DNA from: Achromobacter sp. UMC71
GTDB lineage: Bacteria > Pseudomonadota > Gammaproteobacteria > Burkholderiales > Burkholderiaceae_B
Length of the DNA stretch: 64,000 bases
Assembly (NCBI RefSeq): GCF_014170305.1
Contig: NZ_LZZT01000050.1
Location: forward strand, 1-64,000
Reading direction: 5' to 3'
Positions 23,948 through 33,835 of this stretch are shown piece after piece; the stretch's first letter is position 1, and each line of letters begins with the position of its first letter. The notes under the pieces were generated by a model. It was not told the origin of the DNA. It did no database searches and saw only the letters and a list, made by a program, of their open reading frames with translations. Position numbers and translations under genes: made by a program.

Positions 23948-26900
23948 ATGACATTCACCGATCTGTTCGTGCGCCGGCCCGTGCTGGCGCTGGTGGTCAG
24001 CACCCTGTTGCTGCTGATGGGGCTGCGCGCCCTGAGCGGCCTGCCGATACGCCAGTACCCGTTGACCGAAAGCACCACCATCACCATTACGACCCAATAT
24101 CCGGGCGCGTCGCCCGATCTGATGCAGGGCTTTGTCACACAGCCCATCGCGCAGTCCGTCGCGACCGTGGAAGGCATCGACTACCTGTCGTCGTCTTCGA
24201 CTCAGGGGCGCAGCGTGATCACAGTGCGCATGAAGCTCAACGCCGATTCCAACAAGGCCATGACCGAGGTCATGGCCAAGGTCAACGAAGTCAAATACCG
24301 TTTGCCGCAAGATGCCTACGACCCCGTGCTGGTGAAGTCGGCTGGCGAGGCGACGGCGGTGGCCTATGTCGGTTTTTCCAGCACCACCATGGCGCTGCCG
24401 GCCCTGACCGACTATCTGTCGCGCGTGGTGCAGCCGCAGCTCTCGTCCATCGAGGGAGTGGCCAGCGTGGAACTCTACGGCGGCCAGAAACTGGCGATGC
24501 GGCTCTGGCTGGACCCCAGCCGCATGGCGGCGCGCGGCATCTCGGCCAGCGACCTGGACGACGCCCTGCGCCAGAACAACGTGCAGGCCGCGCCCGGCCA
24601 GGTCAAGGGCCTGTATGTGGCGTCCAACATCAAGGTCAACACCGATCTGGTCAACGTGGCGGAATTCCGCGACATGGTCATCAAGCGCGACGGCGATGCG
24701 ATCGTGCGGCTGGGCGACGTGGCGACTGTGGAACTGGGCGCGGCTTCGACCGACTCCAGCGGCCTGATGGACGGTGAACCCGCGGTGTACTTCGGTCTGA
24801 ACGCCACGCCGGTGGGCAACCCGCTGGTGATCGTCAAGCGGCTCAATGCGTTGCTGCCCAACATCAAGCAGAACTTGCCGCCAGGCACCAGCGTGCAGGT
24901 GCCGTTCGAGCTGGCGCGCTTCATCAGCGCCTCCATCGACGGCGTGGTGCACACGCTGATGGAAGCCATCATCATCGTCGTGGCGGTGATCTTCCTGTGC
25001 CTGGGGTCGTTGCGCGCCGTGTTGATCCCGGTGGTGACGATTCCGCTGTCGATGCTGGGCGGCGCTGCCATCATGGCGCTGTTCGGCTTCAGCGTGAACC
25101 TGTTGACCCTGCTGGCCATGGTGCTGGCCATCGGCCTGGTGGTAGACGACGCCATCGTGGTGGTCGAGAACGTGCACCGCCATATCGAAGAAGGCAAGTC
25201 GCCGGTGCGCGCCGCCCTGATCGGGGCGCGCGAAGTGGCCGGGCCGGTCATCGCCATGACCATCACGCTGGCGGCGGTGTACGCGCCGATCGGCCTGATG
25301 GGCGGACTGACGGGGTCGCTGTTCAAAGAATTCGCCTTTACCTTGGCGGGGGCGGTGGTGGTGTCAGGCGTCATTGCGTTGACGTTGTCGCCCGTGATGA
25401 GTTCGTTCATGCTCAACAGCCACGTTTCCGAAGGCTGGATGGCGCGCCGCGCCGAGCACTTCTTCAACCGGCTGGGCGACGCCTATGGCCGCCTGCTGGA
25501 TGTGTCGCTGCACCATCGCTGGGCCACCGGCCTGGTGGCGGCGGTGGTGCTGGCCAGCCTGCCGTTCCTGTACAACGCCGCGCAGCGCGAACTGGCGCCG
25601 GTCGAAGACCAGTCCACCGTGCTCACGGCCATCAAGTCGCCGCAGCAGGCCAACATCGACTACGTCGAGAAGTTCGGCAAGAAGTGGGACGACGTCATGG
25701 CAACGCTGCCCGAGCAGAAGGGCCGCTGGCTGATCAACGGCTCGGACGGCGTGTCCAACAGCATCGGCGGCGTCGACTTTGTGGATTGGCAGGACCGCAA
25801 GCGCTCGGCCGACCAGATCCAGGCCGACATGCAGTCGATGGTGAACCAGATCGAAGGCAGCAACATCTTCGCCTTCCAGCTGCCGCCGCTGCCGGGGTCT
25901 ACCGGCGGCCTGCCGGTGCAAATGGTCATCATGAGCGCGGCCGACTATCCCGTCGTGTATGAAGCCATGGAAACCCTGAAGCAGGCGGCGCGCGAAAGCG
26001 GCCTGTTCATGGTGGTCGACAGCGACCTGGACTACAACAACCCGGTGGTGCAGCTGAAGGTGGACCGCGCCAAGGCCAACAGCCTGGGCGTCACCATGAA
26101 GGCCGTGGGCGACACGCTGGCCGTGCTGGTGGGCGAAAACTACGTCAACCGCTTCGGCATGGACGGCCGCTCGTACGACGTGATTCCGCAGAGCCTGCGG
26201 CAGCAGCGCATTTCGCCTGAATCGCTGGCGCAGTACTACGTCAAGAGCGCCAGCGGCGTGCAGGTGCCGTTGTCCAACATCGTGTCGGTGTCGATGGGCG
26301 TCGAACCCAACAAGTTGACCCAGTTCAACCAGCTCAACGCCGCCACCTTCCAGGCCATCCCGATGCCTGGCGTGACCATGGGCGACGCGGTGCAGTTCCT
26401 GACGCGCCAGGCCCAGGCGCTGCCGGCCGGCTTCAGCTACGACTGGCAGTCCGATGCGCGCCAGTTCAGCCAGGAAGGTTCGGCGCTGATGATCACCTTC
26501 ATCTTCGCCATCATCGTCATCTACCTGGTGCTGGCGGCGCAGTACGAAAGCCTGCGCGACCCGTTCATCATCCTGGTGAGCGTGCCGCTGTCGATCTGCG
26601 GGGCGCTGATACCGTTGGCGCTGGGCATGGCGACCATCAATATCTATACCCAGATCGGGCTGGTGACGCTGATCGGGCTGATCAGCAAGCACGGCATCCT
26701 GATGGTGGAGTTCGCCAACGAGATGCAGGTCAGTCACGGGCTGGACCGCCGCAGCGCCATGGAGCAGGCCGCGCGCATCCGCCTGCGCCCCATCCTGATG
26801 ACCACCGCCGCAATGGTAGTGGGCCTGATTCCGCTGCTGTTCGCCAGCGGGGCGGGGGCGCACAGCCGTTACAGCCTGGGCCTGGTGATCGTGGTGGGCA

Positions 26901-27058
26901 TGCTGGTGGGCACGCTGTTCACCCTGTTCATCCTGCCCACCGTCTACACCGTGCTGGCGCGCGACCACCGCGCCGCCAACGATACGCCGCGTGCTCGCGA
27001 GCTGGCGCAGGCGCAGGCCGAAGACGCGCCGTTGCCGCGTCCGGCCGAGTCGATTTGA
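23948..27058 (+). CDS. RND efflux transporter permease, pump 2, MexI-like
   Basis: A 1036-residue RND transporter starting at 23948 (MTFTDLFVRRPVLALVVSTL). The N-terminal pattern LPIRQYPLTESTTITITTQYPGA matches the MexI/MexK/MdtB-type branch. LVVDDAIVVVENV carries the proton-relay aspartates in helix 4, and both large periplasmic loops and 12 helices are complete. In Pseudomonas, MexGHI-OpmD exports redox-active phenazines and is SoxR-controlled. A similar role here is inference; no mexG gene is present. It lies 16 bp after the adaptor gene. Confidence 0.92.
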   Translation: MTFTDLFVRRPVLALVVSTLLLLMGLRALSGLPIRQYPLTESTTITITTQYPGASPDLMQGFVTQPIAQSVATVEGIDYLSSSSTQGRSVITVRMKLNADSNKAMTEVMAKVNEVKYRLPQDAYDPVLVKSAGEATAVAYVGFSSTTMALPALTDYLSRVVQPQLSSIEGVASVELYGGQKLAMRLWLDPSRMAARGISASDLDDALRQNNVQAAPGQVKGLYVASNIKVNTDLVNVAEFRDMVIKRDGDAIVRLGDVATVELGAASTDSSGLMDGEPAVYFGLNATPVGNPLVIVKRLNALLPNIKQNLPPGTSVQVPFELARFISASIDGVVHTLMEAIIIVVAVIFLCLGSLRAVLIPVVTIPLSMLGGAAIMALFGFSVNLLTLLAMVLAIGLVVDDAIVVVENVHRHIEEGKSPVRAALIGAREVAGPVIAMTITLAAVYAPIGLMGGLTGSLFKEFAFTLAGAVVVSGVIALTLSPVMSSFMLNSHVSEGWMARRAEHFFNRLGDAYGRLLDVSLHHRWATGLVAAVVLASLPFLYNAAQRELAPVEDQSTVLTAIKSPQQANIDYVEKFGKKWDDVMATLPEQKGRWLINGSDGVSNSIGGVDFVDWQDRKRSADQIQADMQSMVNQIEGSNIFAFQLPPLPGSTGGLPVQMVIMSAADYPVVYEAMETLKQAARESGLFMVVDSDLDYNNPVVQLKVDRAKANSLGVTMKAVGDTLAVLVGENYVNRFGMDGRSYDVIPQSLRQQRISPESLAQYYVKSASGVQVPLSNIVSVSMGVEPNKLTQFNQLNAATFQAIPMPGVTMGDAVQFLTRQAQALPAGFSYDWQSDARQFSQEGSALMITFIFAIIVIYLVLAAQYESLRDPFIILVSVPLSICGALIPLALGMATINIYTQIGLVTLIGLISKHGILMVEFANEMQVSHGLDRRSAMEQAARIRLRPILMTTAAMVVGLIPLLFASGAGAHSRYSLGLVIVVGMLVGTLFTLFILPTVYTVLARDHRAANDTPRARELAQAQAEDAPLPRPAESI

Positions 27059-27065
27059 GGAACCG

Positions 27066-28538
27066 ATGATGAAACATCCTTACCTGTTCATGCGCCTGCG
27101 CCGCGGCGCGGTGATCTTGCTGGCCGCGTTGGCCGCCGTTGGCTGCGCGGTGGGCCCGGACTACCGTAAGCCGCAAGAGGCGCCGGTGACGCTGGCCAGT
27201 CCCGAGCAAGCGCTGTTCTCCACTGACCGGGTGCAAGCCGATTGGTGGAAGCAACTGCAGGATCCGCAGCTGGACCGTCTGATCGCCCTGGCGCTGCAGC
27301 GCAACCACGACATCCGCATTGCCCAGGCCCGGCTGGCCGAGTCGCGCGCGGTGCTGGACGAAAAAGAGCTCGACCAGCTGCCCACGGTGACGCTGGGCGG
27401 GCGTTTCGAACGCAGCCTGTCGCAAGTCAACTCGGGCGTGCCGGGCCAGCGCGCCCTGGCCGAGAGCTACCGCGCGGGCTTCGATGCCACCTGGGAAATC
27501 GATCTGTTCGGCCGTCTGCGGCGCGCGGCCGAAGGCGCCGCGGCGCGCAGCGAGGCCCAAGAGGCGGATCTGGCCCAGGCGCGCATCGTGGTGGCGGCCG
27601 AGGTGGCGCGCAATTATTTCGAGCTGCGCGGCGCCGAGCAGCGCCTGGCGGTGGCGCGCGCCAACCTGGACAGCCAGCGCGACAGCCTGCGGGTGATCCA
27701 GGCGATGGTGTCGGCCGGCCGCGGTGACGAAGGCGACCTGGCCAGCGCCCGTGCCGAACTGGACACGGTCCAGGCCAGCGTGCCCTTGCAGGAAACCGCA
27801 AGGCGCCTGGCGCGCTATCGCTTGGCCGTGCTGGCGGGCCTGCGGCCGGTGGAATTGGGCGAGCTGGATGCGGCCGCGCCGCAAGCGCCGCTGGCGGCGC
27901 GTCTGCCCATTGGCGACGTGGCAGCCCTGCTGTCGCGTCGGCCGGACGTCCTGGCGGCCGAGCGCAACCGCGCCGCGGCCAACGCCGACGTGGGCGTGGC
28001 TACCGCCGAGCTGTATCCGCGCATCGACCTGGGCGGCTTCCTGGGCTTCGTGGCCTTGCGCGGCGGGGATTTCGGGTCGGCGGCCAGCCGCGCGTTCAGC
28101 GTGACGCCGGGGGTGAACTGGCCCGCCTTCAACCTGCCCACCGCGCTGGCCCGCAAGCGGGCGGCGCAAGCCCGCTCGCAGGGCGAGGCGGCGCGCTACG
28201 AGCAGACCGTGCTGCAGGCCGTCGAGGAGCTGGAGGGGGCGCTGACGCAATACGGCCAGACCCAGCAGCGCCTGGGCAACCTGGCGCAGGCCGCCGGGCA
28301 TAGCCGTCGCGCGGCCGACCTGGCGCAATTGCGGTATCGCGAGGGCAGTACCCCCTACCTGACCGTGCTGGACGCGCAGCGCACCTTGCTGCGGGCCCAG
28401 GATGCCGTGGCCGTGGCCGAAACCGAGTCCTATACCAGCCTGATCGCGCTGTACAAGGCGCTGGGCGGGGGCTGGGAAGCGCCCGCAGCCGATGCCGCGA
28501 CGCCACGGGGCGGGGCCGGCGCCGCGCCCGCGGGCTGA
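27066..28538 (+). CDS. RND efflux outer-membrane factor lipoprotein, pump 2, OpmD-like
   Basis: A 490-residue TolC-like lipoprotein. The start at 27066 (ATGATG, MMKHPYLF) follows the pump stop by 7 bp. The lipobox AVGC is near residue 24, then the family motif GPDYRKP. Two OEP repeats are complete (LLSRRPDVLAAERNRAAANADVG in the second). It forms the outer-membrane duct for pump 2. The final residues, ATPRGGAGAAPAG, are low-complexity and probably disordered. Confidence 0.92.
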   Translation: MMKHPYLFMRLRRGAVILLAALAAVGCAVGPDYRKPQEAPVTLASPEQALFSTDRVQADWWKQLQDPQLDRLIALALQRNHDIRIAQARLAESRAVLDEKELDQLPTVTLGGRFERSLSQVNSGVPGQRALAESYRAGFDATWEIDLFGRLRRAAEGAAARSEAQEADLAQARIVVAAEVARNYFELRGAEQRLAVARANLDSQRDSLRVIQAMVSAGRGDEGDLASARAELDTVQASVPLQETARRLARYRLAVLAGLRPVELGELDAAAPQAPLAARLPIGDVAALLSRRPDVLAAERNRAAANADVGVATAELYPRIDLGGFLGFVALRGGDFGSAASRAFSVTPGVNWPAFNLPTALARKRAAQARSQGEAARYEQTVLQAVEELEGALTQYGQTQQRLGNLAQAAGHSRRAADLAQLRYREGSTPYLTVLDAQRTLLRAQDAVAVAETESYTSLIALYKALGGGWEAPAADAATPRGGAGAAPAG

Positions 28539-28591
28539 CCCGGCGACGCGGTTCGTGGCACCATAGGGGCTTATCGCCAATCCTGCATTCC

Positions 28592-29251
28592 ATGTCCGAC
28601 AGCCTGTCCAAACCCGTCACCTGGCAACCGCACCAGCCCGCGGACCGCGTACTCATGACCCTGAAGATGCGCGGCCCGCAGTCCGTCGCGGCCATCGCCA
28701 GCCTGATGGACGTCACGGCGGAAGCCGTGCGTCAGCAGATGACGCGCCTGCACGCCGACGGTCTGGTGGATTCCGAAAGCCGCGGCGCCGGCCGGGGCCG
28801 GCCGACCCAGATCTGGTTCTTGACCGACGCCGGCCATCGCCGTTTTCCCGACACCCACGCCGACATGACGGTGCAGATGATCAACGCCGTGCGCCAGGTG
28901 TTTGGCGAAGACGGGGTCGACAAGCTGATTTCGGTGCGCGAAGCCGCCATGCTGGGCAGCTACCGCCAGGCGCTGGCCGGAGCCGCCACGCTCGAAGAAC
29001 AGTTGCAGCGATTGGTGCAGCAGCGTTCTGCCGAAGGCTACATGGCCGAAATGCAACGAGACGGCGCTGATTTTCTGTTCATCGAAAACCACTGCCCCAT
29101 CTGTGCGGCGGCCCAGGCCTGTATGGGCTTTTGCCGCAGCGAACTAGAGTTGTTCCGCCAGGCGCTGGGCGAGGGCGTGCGCATCGAGCGTGAAGAACAC
29201 ATACTGCTCGGGGCACGCCGCTGCGCCTATCGGGTCAGCGCACGCTCCTGA
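28592..29251 (+). CDS. SufR/DeoR-like winged-helix regulator with cysteine cluster
   Basis: A 219-residue regulator. The N-terminal winged helix (VLMTLKMRGPQSVAAIASLM, then AEAVRQQMTRLHADGLV) is followed by an arginine-rich wing, GRGRPTQIW. The C-terminal part holds five cysteines: HCPICAAAQACMGFC at residues 167-181 (Cys168, 171, 177, 181) and Cys211. NCPI...C...C..EL spacing resembles SufR-type iron-sulfur sensors. It lies 53 bp after pump 2 on the same strand, so it may sense redox or cluster status and control that pump or unlinked genes. The pump link is inferred from position only. Confidence 0.75.
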   Translation: MSDSLSKPVTWQPHQPADRVLMTLKMRGPQSVAAIASLMDVTAEAVRQQMTRLHADGLVDSESRGAGRGRPTQIWFLTDAGHRRFPDTHADMTVQMINAVRQVFGEDGVDKLISVREAAMLGSYRQALAGAATLEEQLQRLVQQRSAEGYMAEMQRDGADFLFIENHCPICAAAQACMGFCRSELELFRQALGEGVRIEREEHILLGARRCAYRVSARS

Positions 29252-29260
29252 TGGGGGGCG

Positions 29261-29310
29261 CTAGGGCCTGTTCCCACTGGAAGGCGCCTTCCAGTGGGAA
29301 CAGGCCCTAG
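29261..29310. repeat. Perfect 50-bp palindrome between convergent genes
   Basis: Every base of 29261-29285 pairs with 29286-29310, with no spacer. The arm begins CTAGGGCCTGTTCCCACTGG. It sits 9 bp after the SufR-like gene and includes the stop codon of the convergent oprZ gene (29307-29309). It has no U-run on either strand. CTAG at both ends is also a direct repeat, so a tiny insertion remnant flanked by a target duplication is possible. It could act as a two-way transcription block. Confidence 0.8.
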
Positions 29311-30695
29311 GACGCCGGATCGCGGCCGTCGTCCCAGCCGCCCAGCGCCTTGTACAGATCCACCGCATTGACCAGCCGGCGCTGCTGCAGCCGGATATAT
29401 TCCTGTTCGGACTCGAACAGGCTGCGCTGGGCCTCCAGCATTTCCAGATAGTCCGTCACGCCGCGCGCATAGCGTCTCTCGGCCAGCCGCTGGCGCTCGC
29501 GGTCGGCGTCGCGCACCTTGCGCTGGGCCTCGATCTGGTCGCGCAGCGCGTCGCGTGCCGCCAGCGCATCGGCGACGTCGCGAAACGCGGCCTGGATGCT
29601 GCCCTCGTACTGCGCCACCGCGATGTGCTTGCGGGTCTCGGCCAGCGACAGGTTGGCGCGGTTGCGGCCGGCGTTGAAGATCGGCAGCGTCAGCCGCGGC
29701 GCGAAGGTCCAGTTGCCCGTGCCCGCGCTGAACAGGTCCGAAAAGCTGCCCGCGGTCGTGCCAATGTCGGTGGTCAGCTGCACCGACGGGAAAAAGGCCG
29801 CGCGCGCCGCGCCGATGTCGGCGTTGGCGGCCCGGAGCGCGTTCTCGGCCTGGCGCAGGTCGGGGCGGCGTGCCAGCAGGTCGGACGGCAGGCCTGCCGC
29901 CAGGGGCGTCAGGGTCTGGCTTTCCAGCGGAGCGGGGTCGATGCCGGCCGCCATCGAGAAATCCCCCGCCAGCAAACCCAGCGCATGCCGCGCCAGGCTG
30001 GCCTCGCGGGTCAGTTCGGCGCGCGTGGCCCTTGAGGTTTCCACCAGCATCTGCGCGGTGCGCAGGCCGATGGCGGTTTCCAGTCCGGCGTCAAAGCGGC
30101 GCTGGGTCAGCTTCAGGGTCGTCTCGCGCAGCGCCAGCGTGCTGTCGGTCAGGCGCAGCTGGTCGGCCAGCGAGCGCTGATTGAAGTAGGCCGTGGCGGT
30201 CTCGGCCACCAGCGCCAGCGTCGCGGCGCGATGCGCCTCTGCGCTGGCCAGGTAGCGCGACAGCGCCGCGTCGGACAGGCTTTTCACGCGGCCGAAGAAA
30301 TCCAACTCGAACGCGGTGATGCCCACCGCCGCGCGGTAGCGGTTGGCCACCGGCATGCGCGGCTGGCCGGGTTCGACGGCGCGGCCGCGGCTGAACTCGC
30401 CGCTGGCGTCAATGGAAGGCAGGCGTTCCGACTGCTGCACGCCGTACAGCGCGCGGGCTTCCTCGATGCGCAGCGCTGCCACGCGCAGGTCGCGGTTGTT
30501 GGCCAGGGCGGCCTCGATCCAGGCTTGCAGCGCCGGGTCGTTGAAATAGGCACGCCAATCCTGCGGCGCGGCCTGGCCGGCCTGTGCCGGCGTGTCGTAC
30601 TGAGCCGGCACGGGCGCCGCAGGGCGCTCGTAGGTCGGTGCCAGCGAGCAGCCGGACAAGGCCAGCGTCAGCAGGGTCATTGCCATCGGCTTCAT
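29307..30695 (-). CDS. oprZ: RND outer-membrane factor OprZ (AxyXY-OprZ)
   Basis: A 462-residue OprM-type lipoprotein with lipobox LSGC near residue 16 and the mature start SLAPTYERP. Two OEP repeats are complete (DLLARRPDLRQAENALRAANADIGAARAAFFP in the second). It is the last gene of the axyXY-oprZ operon and overlaps the axyY stop by four bases. In Achromobacter this duct works with AxyXY to export aminoglycosides, tetracyclines, fluoroquinolones and some beta-lactams. Its stop codon lies inside the 50-bp palindrome at 29261-29310. Confidence 0.88.
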   Translation of the reverse strand: MKPMAMTLLTLALSGCSLAPTYERPAAPVPAQYDTPAQAGQAAPQDWRAYFNDPALQAWIEAALANNRDLRVAALRIEEARALYGVQQSERLPSIDASGEFSRGRAVEPGQPRMPVANRYRAAVGITAFELDFFGRVKSLSDAALSRYLASAEAHRAATLALVAETATAYFNQRSLADQLRLTDSTLALRETTLKLTQRRFDAGLETAIGLRTAQMLVETSRATRAELTREASLARHALGLLAGDFSMAAGIDPAPLESQTLTPLAAGLPSDLLARRPDLRQAENALRAANADIGAARAAFFPSVQLTTDIGTTAGSFSDLFSAGTGNWTFAPRLTLPIFNAGRNRANLSLAETRKHIAVAQYEGSIQAAFRDVADALAARDALRDQIEAQRKVRDADRERQRLAERRYARGVTDYLEMLEAQRSLFESEQEYIRLQQRRLVNAVDLYKALGGWDDGRDPAS

Positions 30696-33600
30696 GGCGT
30701 CGTCTCCAGCGATTCACGGCCCTCGGGGCGCGCGGGGCGGGCGCGCATGCCAACCATGCGCCCCACGATAAGGAAGAACAGCGGCACCAGGAATACGGCC
30801 AGCACTGTCGCGGTGATGATGCCGCCCAGCACGCCGGTGCCGATGGCGGCCTGCGCGCCGGACGCGGCGCCGGTGGCCAGCGCCAGCGGCAGCACGCCCA
30901 CGCCGAACGCCAGCGAGGTCATCACGATCGGGCGCAACCGCAAGCGGGCCGCTTCCAGCGTTGCCGACAGGACGCCCTGGCCGTCGCGCACCAGGTCCTT
31001 GGCGACTTCCACGATCAGGATCGCGTTCTTGGCCGACAGGCCGATGGTGGCGATCAGGCCGACCTTGAAGTAGATGTCGTTGGGCATGCCGCGCAGCGTC
31101 ACGCCCAGCAACGCGCCGATCACGCCCAACGGCACCACCAGGATCACCGCCAGCGGAATGGACCAGCTCTCGTAGAGCGCCGCGAGCGCCAGGAACACGA
31201 TCAGCACCGATAGCGCGAACAGCACCGGCGCCTGGTTGCCGGACAGGCGCTCTTCGTACGACTGCCCCGACCAGTCAAAGCCGATGCCGCGCGGCAGTTC
31301 GCCCGCCAGCGATTCCATGGCGCGCATGGCCTCGCCGCTGCTGTGGCCCGGCGCGGCCGAGCCGTTGATCGTGAACGACGGAAAGCCGTTGTAGCGGTTC
31401 AGCTGCGGCGGCCCCATGGCCCACTTCAGCGTGGCGAACGCCGACAGCGGCACCATCTGGCCCTGCAGGTTGCGCACGTGCAGCCGTGAAATGTCATCCA
31501 CGTCCACGCGGCGCTTGCCGTCGGCCTGCACCATCACGCGCCGCACCTGGCCATTGAGCATGAAGTCGCCGATGTAGTCCGAGCCGTACATCACCGCCAG
31601 GGCGGTGTTGATCTCGTCCAGCGGCACCCCCATCGCCTGCGCCTTGTCGCGGTCCACGCGCAGTTGCAGCTGCGGCGCCTCTTCCTGGCCGGCGAACACC
31701 ACGTCCGCCAGCGCCGGATGCTTGGCCGCCGCGGCCAGCAGCTTCTGGCGCGCCTCGGTCAGGGCCTGGTAGCCCAGGCCGCCGCGGTCCTGCAGCCGGA
31801 AGTCAAAGCCCGAGGTCGAGCCCAGGTCCGGCAGCGGCGGCGAGTTCAGCGCGAACACCATCAGGTTCTTGCGGTCGCCAAAGGCCTCGTTGATGCGCTT
31901 GACCACCGCGTCCACGTGCTGGGACGCGTCGCGGCGCAGCTTCCAGTCTTTCAGCGTCACGAAGAACATGGCCGAATTCGGGCCGCTGCCGTACTGGCTG
32001 AAGCCGTTGACCGAATACACGTACTGCACCGGCTCGTGCTCCATCATGTAGCGTTCCACGTCCTTGACCACCGCCATCGTCTCGGCCTGGGGCGCGCCCT
32101 GCGGCAGGATGACCATGGCCATGAAGCTGCCCTGGTCCTCGTCCGGCAGAAACGACGACGGCAGGCGCGCGAACAGCAGCGCCGCCACGCCGATCACGGC
32201 GAGGTAGGCCAGGCCGAAGCGCACCGGCCGGGCCAGCACGCCCGCCACGCGCGTCGTGTAGCGCACCGTCAGGCGCGAGAAGGCGCGGTTGAACCAGCCG
32301 AAGAAGCCGCGCTTCTCGTGGTGGCCGGCCGGAATCGGCTTGAGCAGGCTGGCGCACAGCGCCGGCGTCAGCGACAGCGCCAGGAACGCCGAAAAGGCGA
32401 TCGACACGGCCAGCGTCACGGCGAACTGGCGGTAGATGTTGCCCACTGCGCCGTCAAAGAACGCCATCGGCACGAACACCGACACCAGCACCACGGTGAT
32501 GCCGACGATGGCGCCGCTGATCTGGCCCATGGCCTTGACGGTGGCGTCGTGCGGCGACAGGCCTTCCTCGGCCATGATGCGCTCGACGTTCTCGACCACC
32601 ACAATGGCGTCGTCCACCAGGATGCCGATGGCCAGCACCATGCCGAACATCGTCAGCACGTTGATGGAATAGCCCAGCGCCAGCATCACCCCCAGCGTGC
32701 CCAGCAGCGCCACCGGCACCACCAGTGTCGGGATCAGCGTGGCGCGCAGGTTCTGCATGAACAGGTACATCACGCAGAACACCAGGGCCACGGCCTCCAG
32801 CAGCGTCATCAGCACTTTCTGGATCGAAATTTCGACGAAGGTCGAAGTCTCGTAGGGGATGTCCCAGGTGACGCCCGGCGGGAAATACTGTGCCAGCGCG
32901 CGCATCGTGTCGCGGATACGGCGGGTGGTTTCGACCGCGTTCGAGCCCGGCGCCAGCTTGATGCCCAGGCCGGTGCCGGTCAGGCCGTTCACGCGCGACA
33001 GGTACATATAGTCGGTGCCGCCCAGCTCGACCCGCGCCACGTCCTTCAGGCGCAGCGTGGCGCCGCCCGGCTGCGCCCGCAGCGGGATGTTGCCGAACTG
33101 CTCGGGCGTCTGCAGCGATTCGCCTGCCACGATGCTGGCGTTCAGCGGCGCGTCCTTGGGCACGGCCTGGTTGCCCAGCTCGCCGATGGTGACGCGCGCG
33201 TTGTGGCTGCGCAGGGCGGTCACGATGTCGCCCGGCGTCAATGCCAAGGCGGTCAGCTTGGCCGGATCGGGCCAGATGCGCATCGCGGCTTCCGCGCCGA
33301 ACGACTGCACCTTGCCCACGCCTTCCACGCGCCGCAGCGCCTGCAGCACGTTGGATGCGGCCAGTTCGCCCAACTGCATGTCGTCCAGGCTGCCGTCGGA
33401 TTTCAGCGATACCACCAGCTGGATGTTGTCAGCGGCCTTTTCCACCCGCACGCCGTCGCGGCGCACCGATTCTGGCAGGCGCGGCTCCACCGCCTTGAGT
33501 CGGTTCTGCACTTCCACCGCCGCGATGTCGGGATCGGTGCCTTGCTTGAAGGTCAGGTTGATACTGGCCCAGCCGGTCGAGTCGCTGCTGGACGAGGTGT

Positions 33601-33829
33601 ACATCAGGCCCGGGGCGCCGTTCATCTCGCGTTCGATGATGGCGGTGACGGCCTCTTCGACCACCTTGGCCGAGGCGCCGGCGTAGCTGGCGCCGATGTT
33701 CACGACGGGCGGCGCGATGTCCGGGTACTGCGCCACCGGCAACGCGCGGATCGACAACAAGCCGACCAGCGCGATCAGCAGCGAGATCACCCAAGCGAAG
33801 ACGGGGCGATCGATAAAGAAACGCGCCAT
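30692..33829 (-). CDS. axyY: RND multidrug efflux transporter AxyY (MexY-like)
   Basis: A 1045-residue HAE1-type RND pump (MARFFIDRPVFAWVISLLIA, then LPVAQYPDIAPP). LVDDAIVVVENVERIM holds the helix-4 proton-relay aspartates, and FFNWAFxR-like and SSFLPDEDQG segments are in place. It is homologous to MexY and AcrD-like aminoglycoside pumps. The gene order adaptor-pump-duct with a divergent TetR gene matches axyXY-oprZ, which underlies innate aminoglycoside resistance in Achromobacter. It starts 6 bp after axyX. Confidence 0.9.
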   Translation of the reverse strand: MARFFIDRPVFAWVISLLIALVGLLSIRALPVAQYPDIAPPVVNIGASYAGASAKVVEEAVTAIIEREMNGAPGLMYTSSSSDSTGWASINLTFKQGTDPDIAAVEVQNRLKAVEPRLPESVRRDGVRVEKAADNIQLVVSLKSDGSLDDMQLGELAASNVLQALRRVEGVGKVQSFGAEAAMRIWPDPAKLTALALTPGDIVTALRSHNARVTIGELGNQAVPKDAPLNASIVAGESLQTPEQFGNIPLRAQPGGATLRLKDVARVELGGTDYMYLSRVNGLTGTGLGIKLAPGSNAVETTRRIRDTMRALAQYFPPGVTWDIPYETSTFVEISIQKVLMTLLEAVALVFCVMYLFMQNLRATLIPTLVVPVALLGTLGVMLALGYSINVLTMFGMVLAIGILVDDAIVVVENVERIMAEEGLSPHDATVKAMGQISGAIVGITVVLVSVFVPMAFFDGAVGNIYRQFAVTLAVSIAFSAFLALSLTPALCASLLKPIPAGHHEKRGFFGWFNRAFSRLTVRYTTRVAGVLARPVRFGLAYLAVIGVAALLFARLPSSFLPDEDQGSFMAMVILPQGAPQAETMAVVKDVERYMMEHEPVQYVYSVNGFSQYGSGPNSAMFFVTLKDWKLRRDASQHVDAVVKRINEAFGDRKNLMVFALNSPPLPDLGSTSGFDFRLQDRGGLGYQALTEARQKLLAAAAKHPALADVVFAGQEEAPQLQLRVDRDKAQAMGVPLDEINTALAVMYGSDYIGDFMLNGQVRRVMVQADGKRRVDVDDISRLHVRNLQGQMVPLSAFATLKWAMGPPQLNRYNGFPSFTINGSAAPGHSSGEAMRAMESLAGELPRGIGFDWSGQSYEERLSGNQAPVLFALSVLIVFLALAALYESWSIPLAVILVVPLGVIGALLGVTLRGMPNDIYFKVGLIATIGLSAKNAILIVEVAKDLVRDGQGVLSATLEAARLRLRPIVMTSLAFGVGVLPLALATGAASGAQAAIGTGVLGGIITATVLAVFLVPLFFLIVGRMVGMRARPARPEGRESLETTP

Positions 33830-33835
33830 GGCGGT

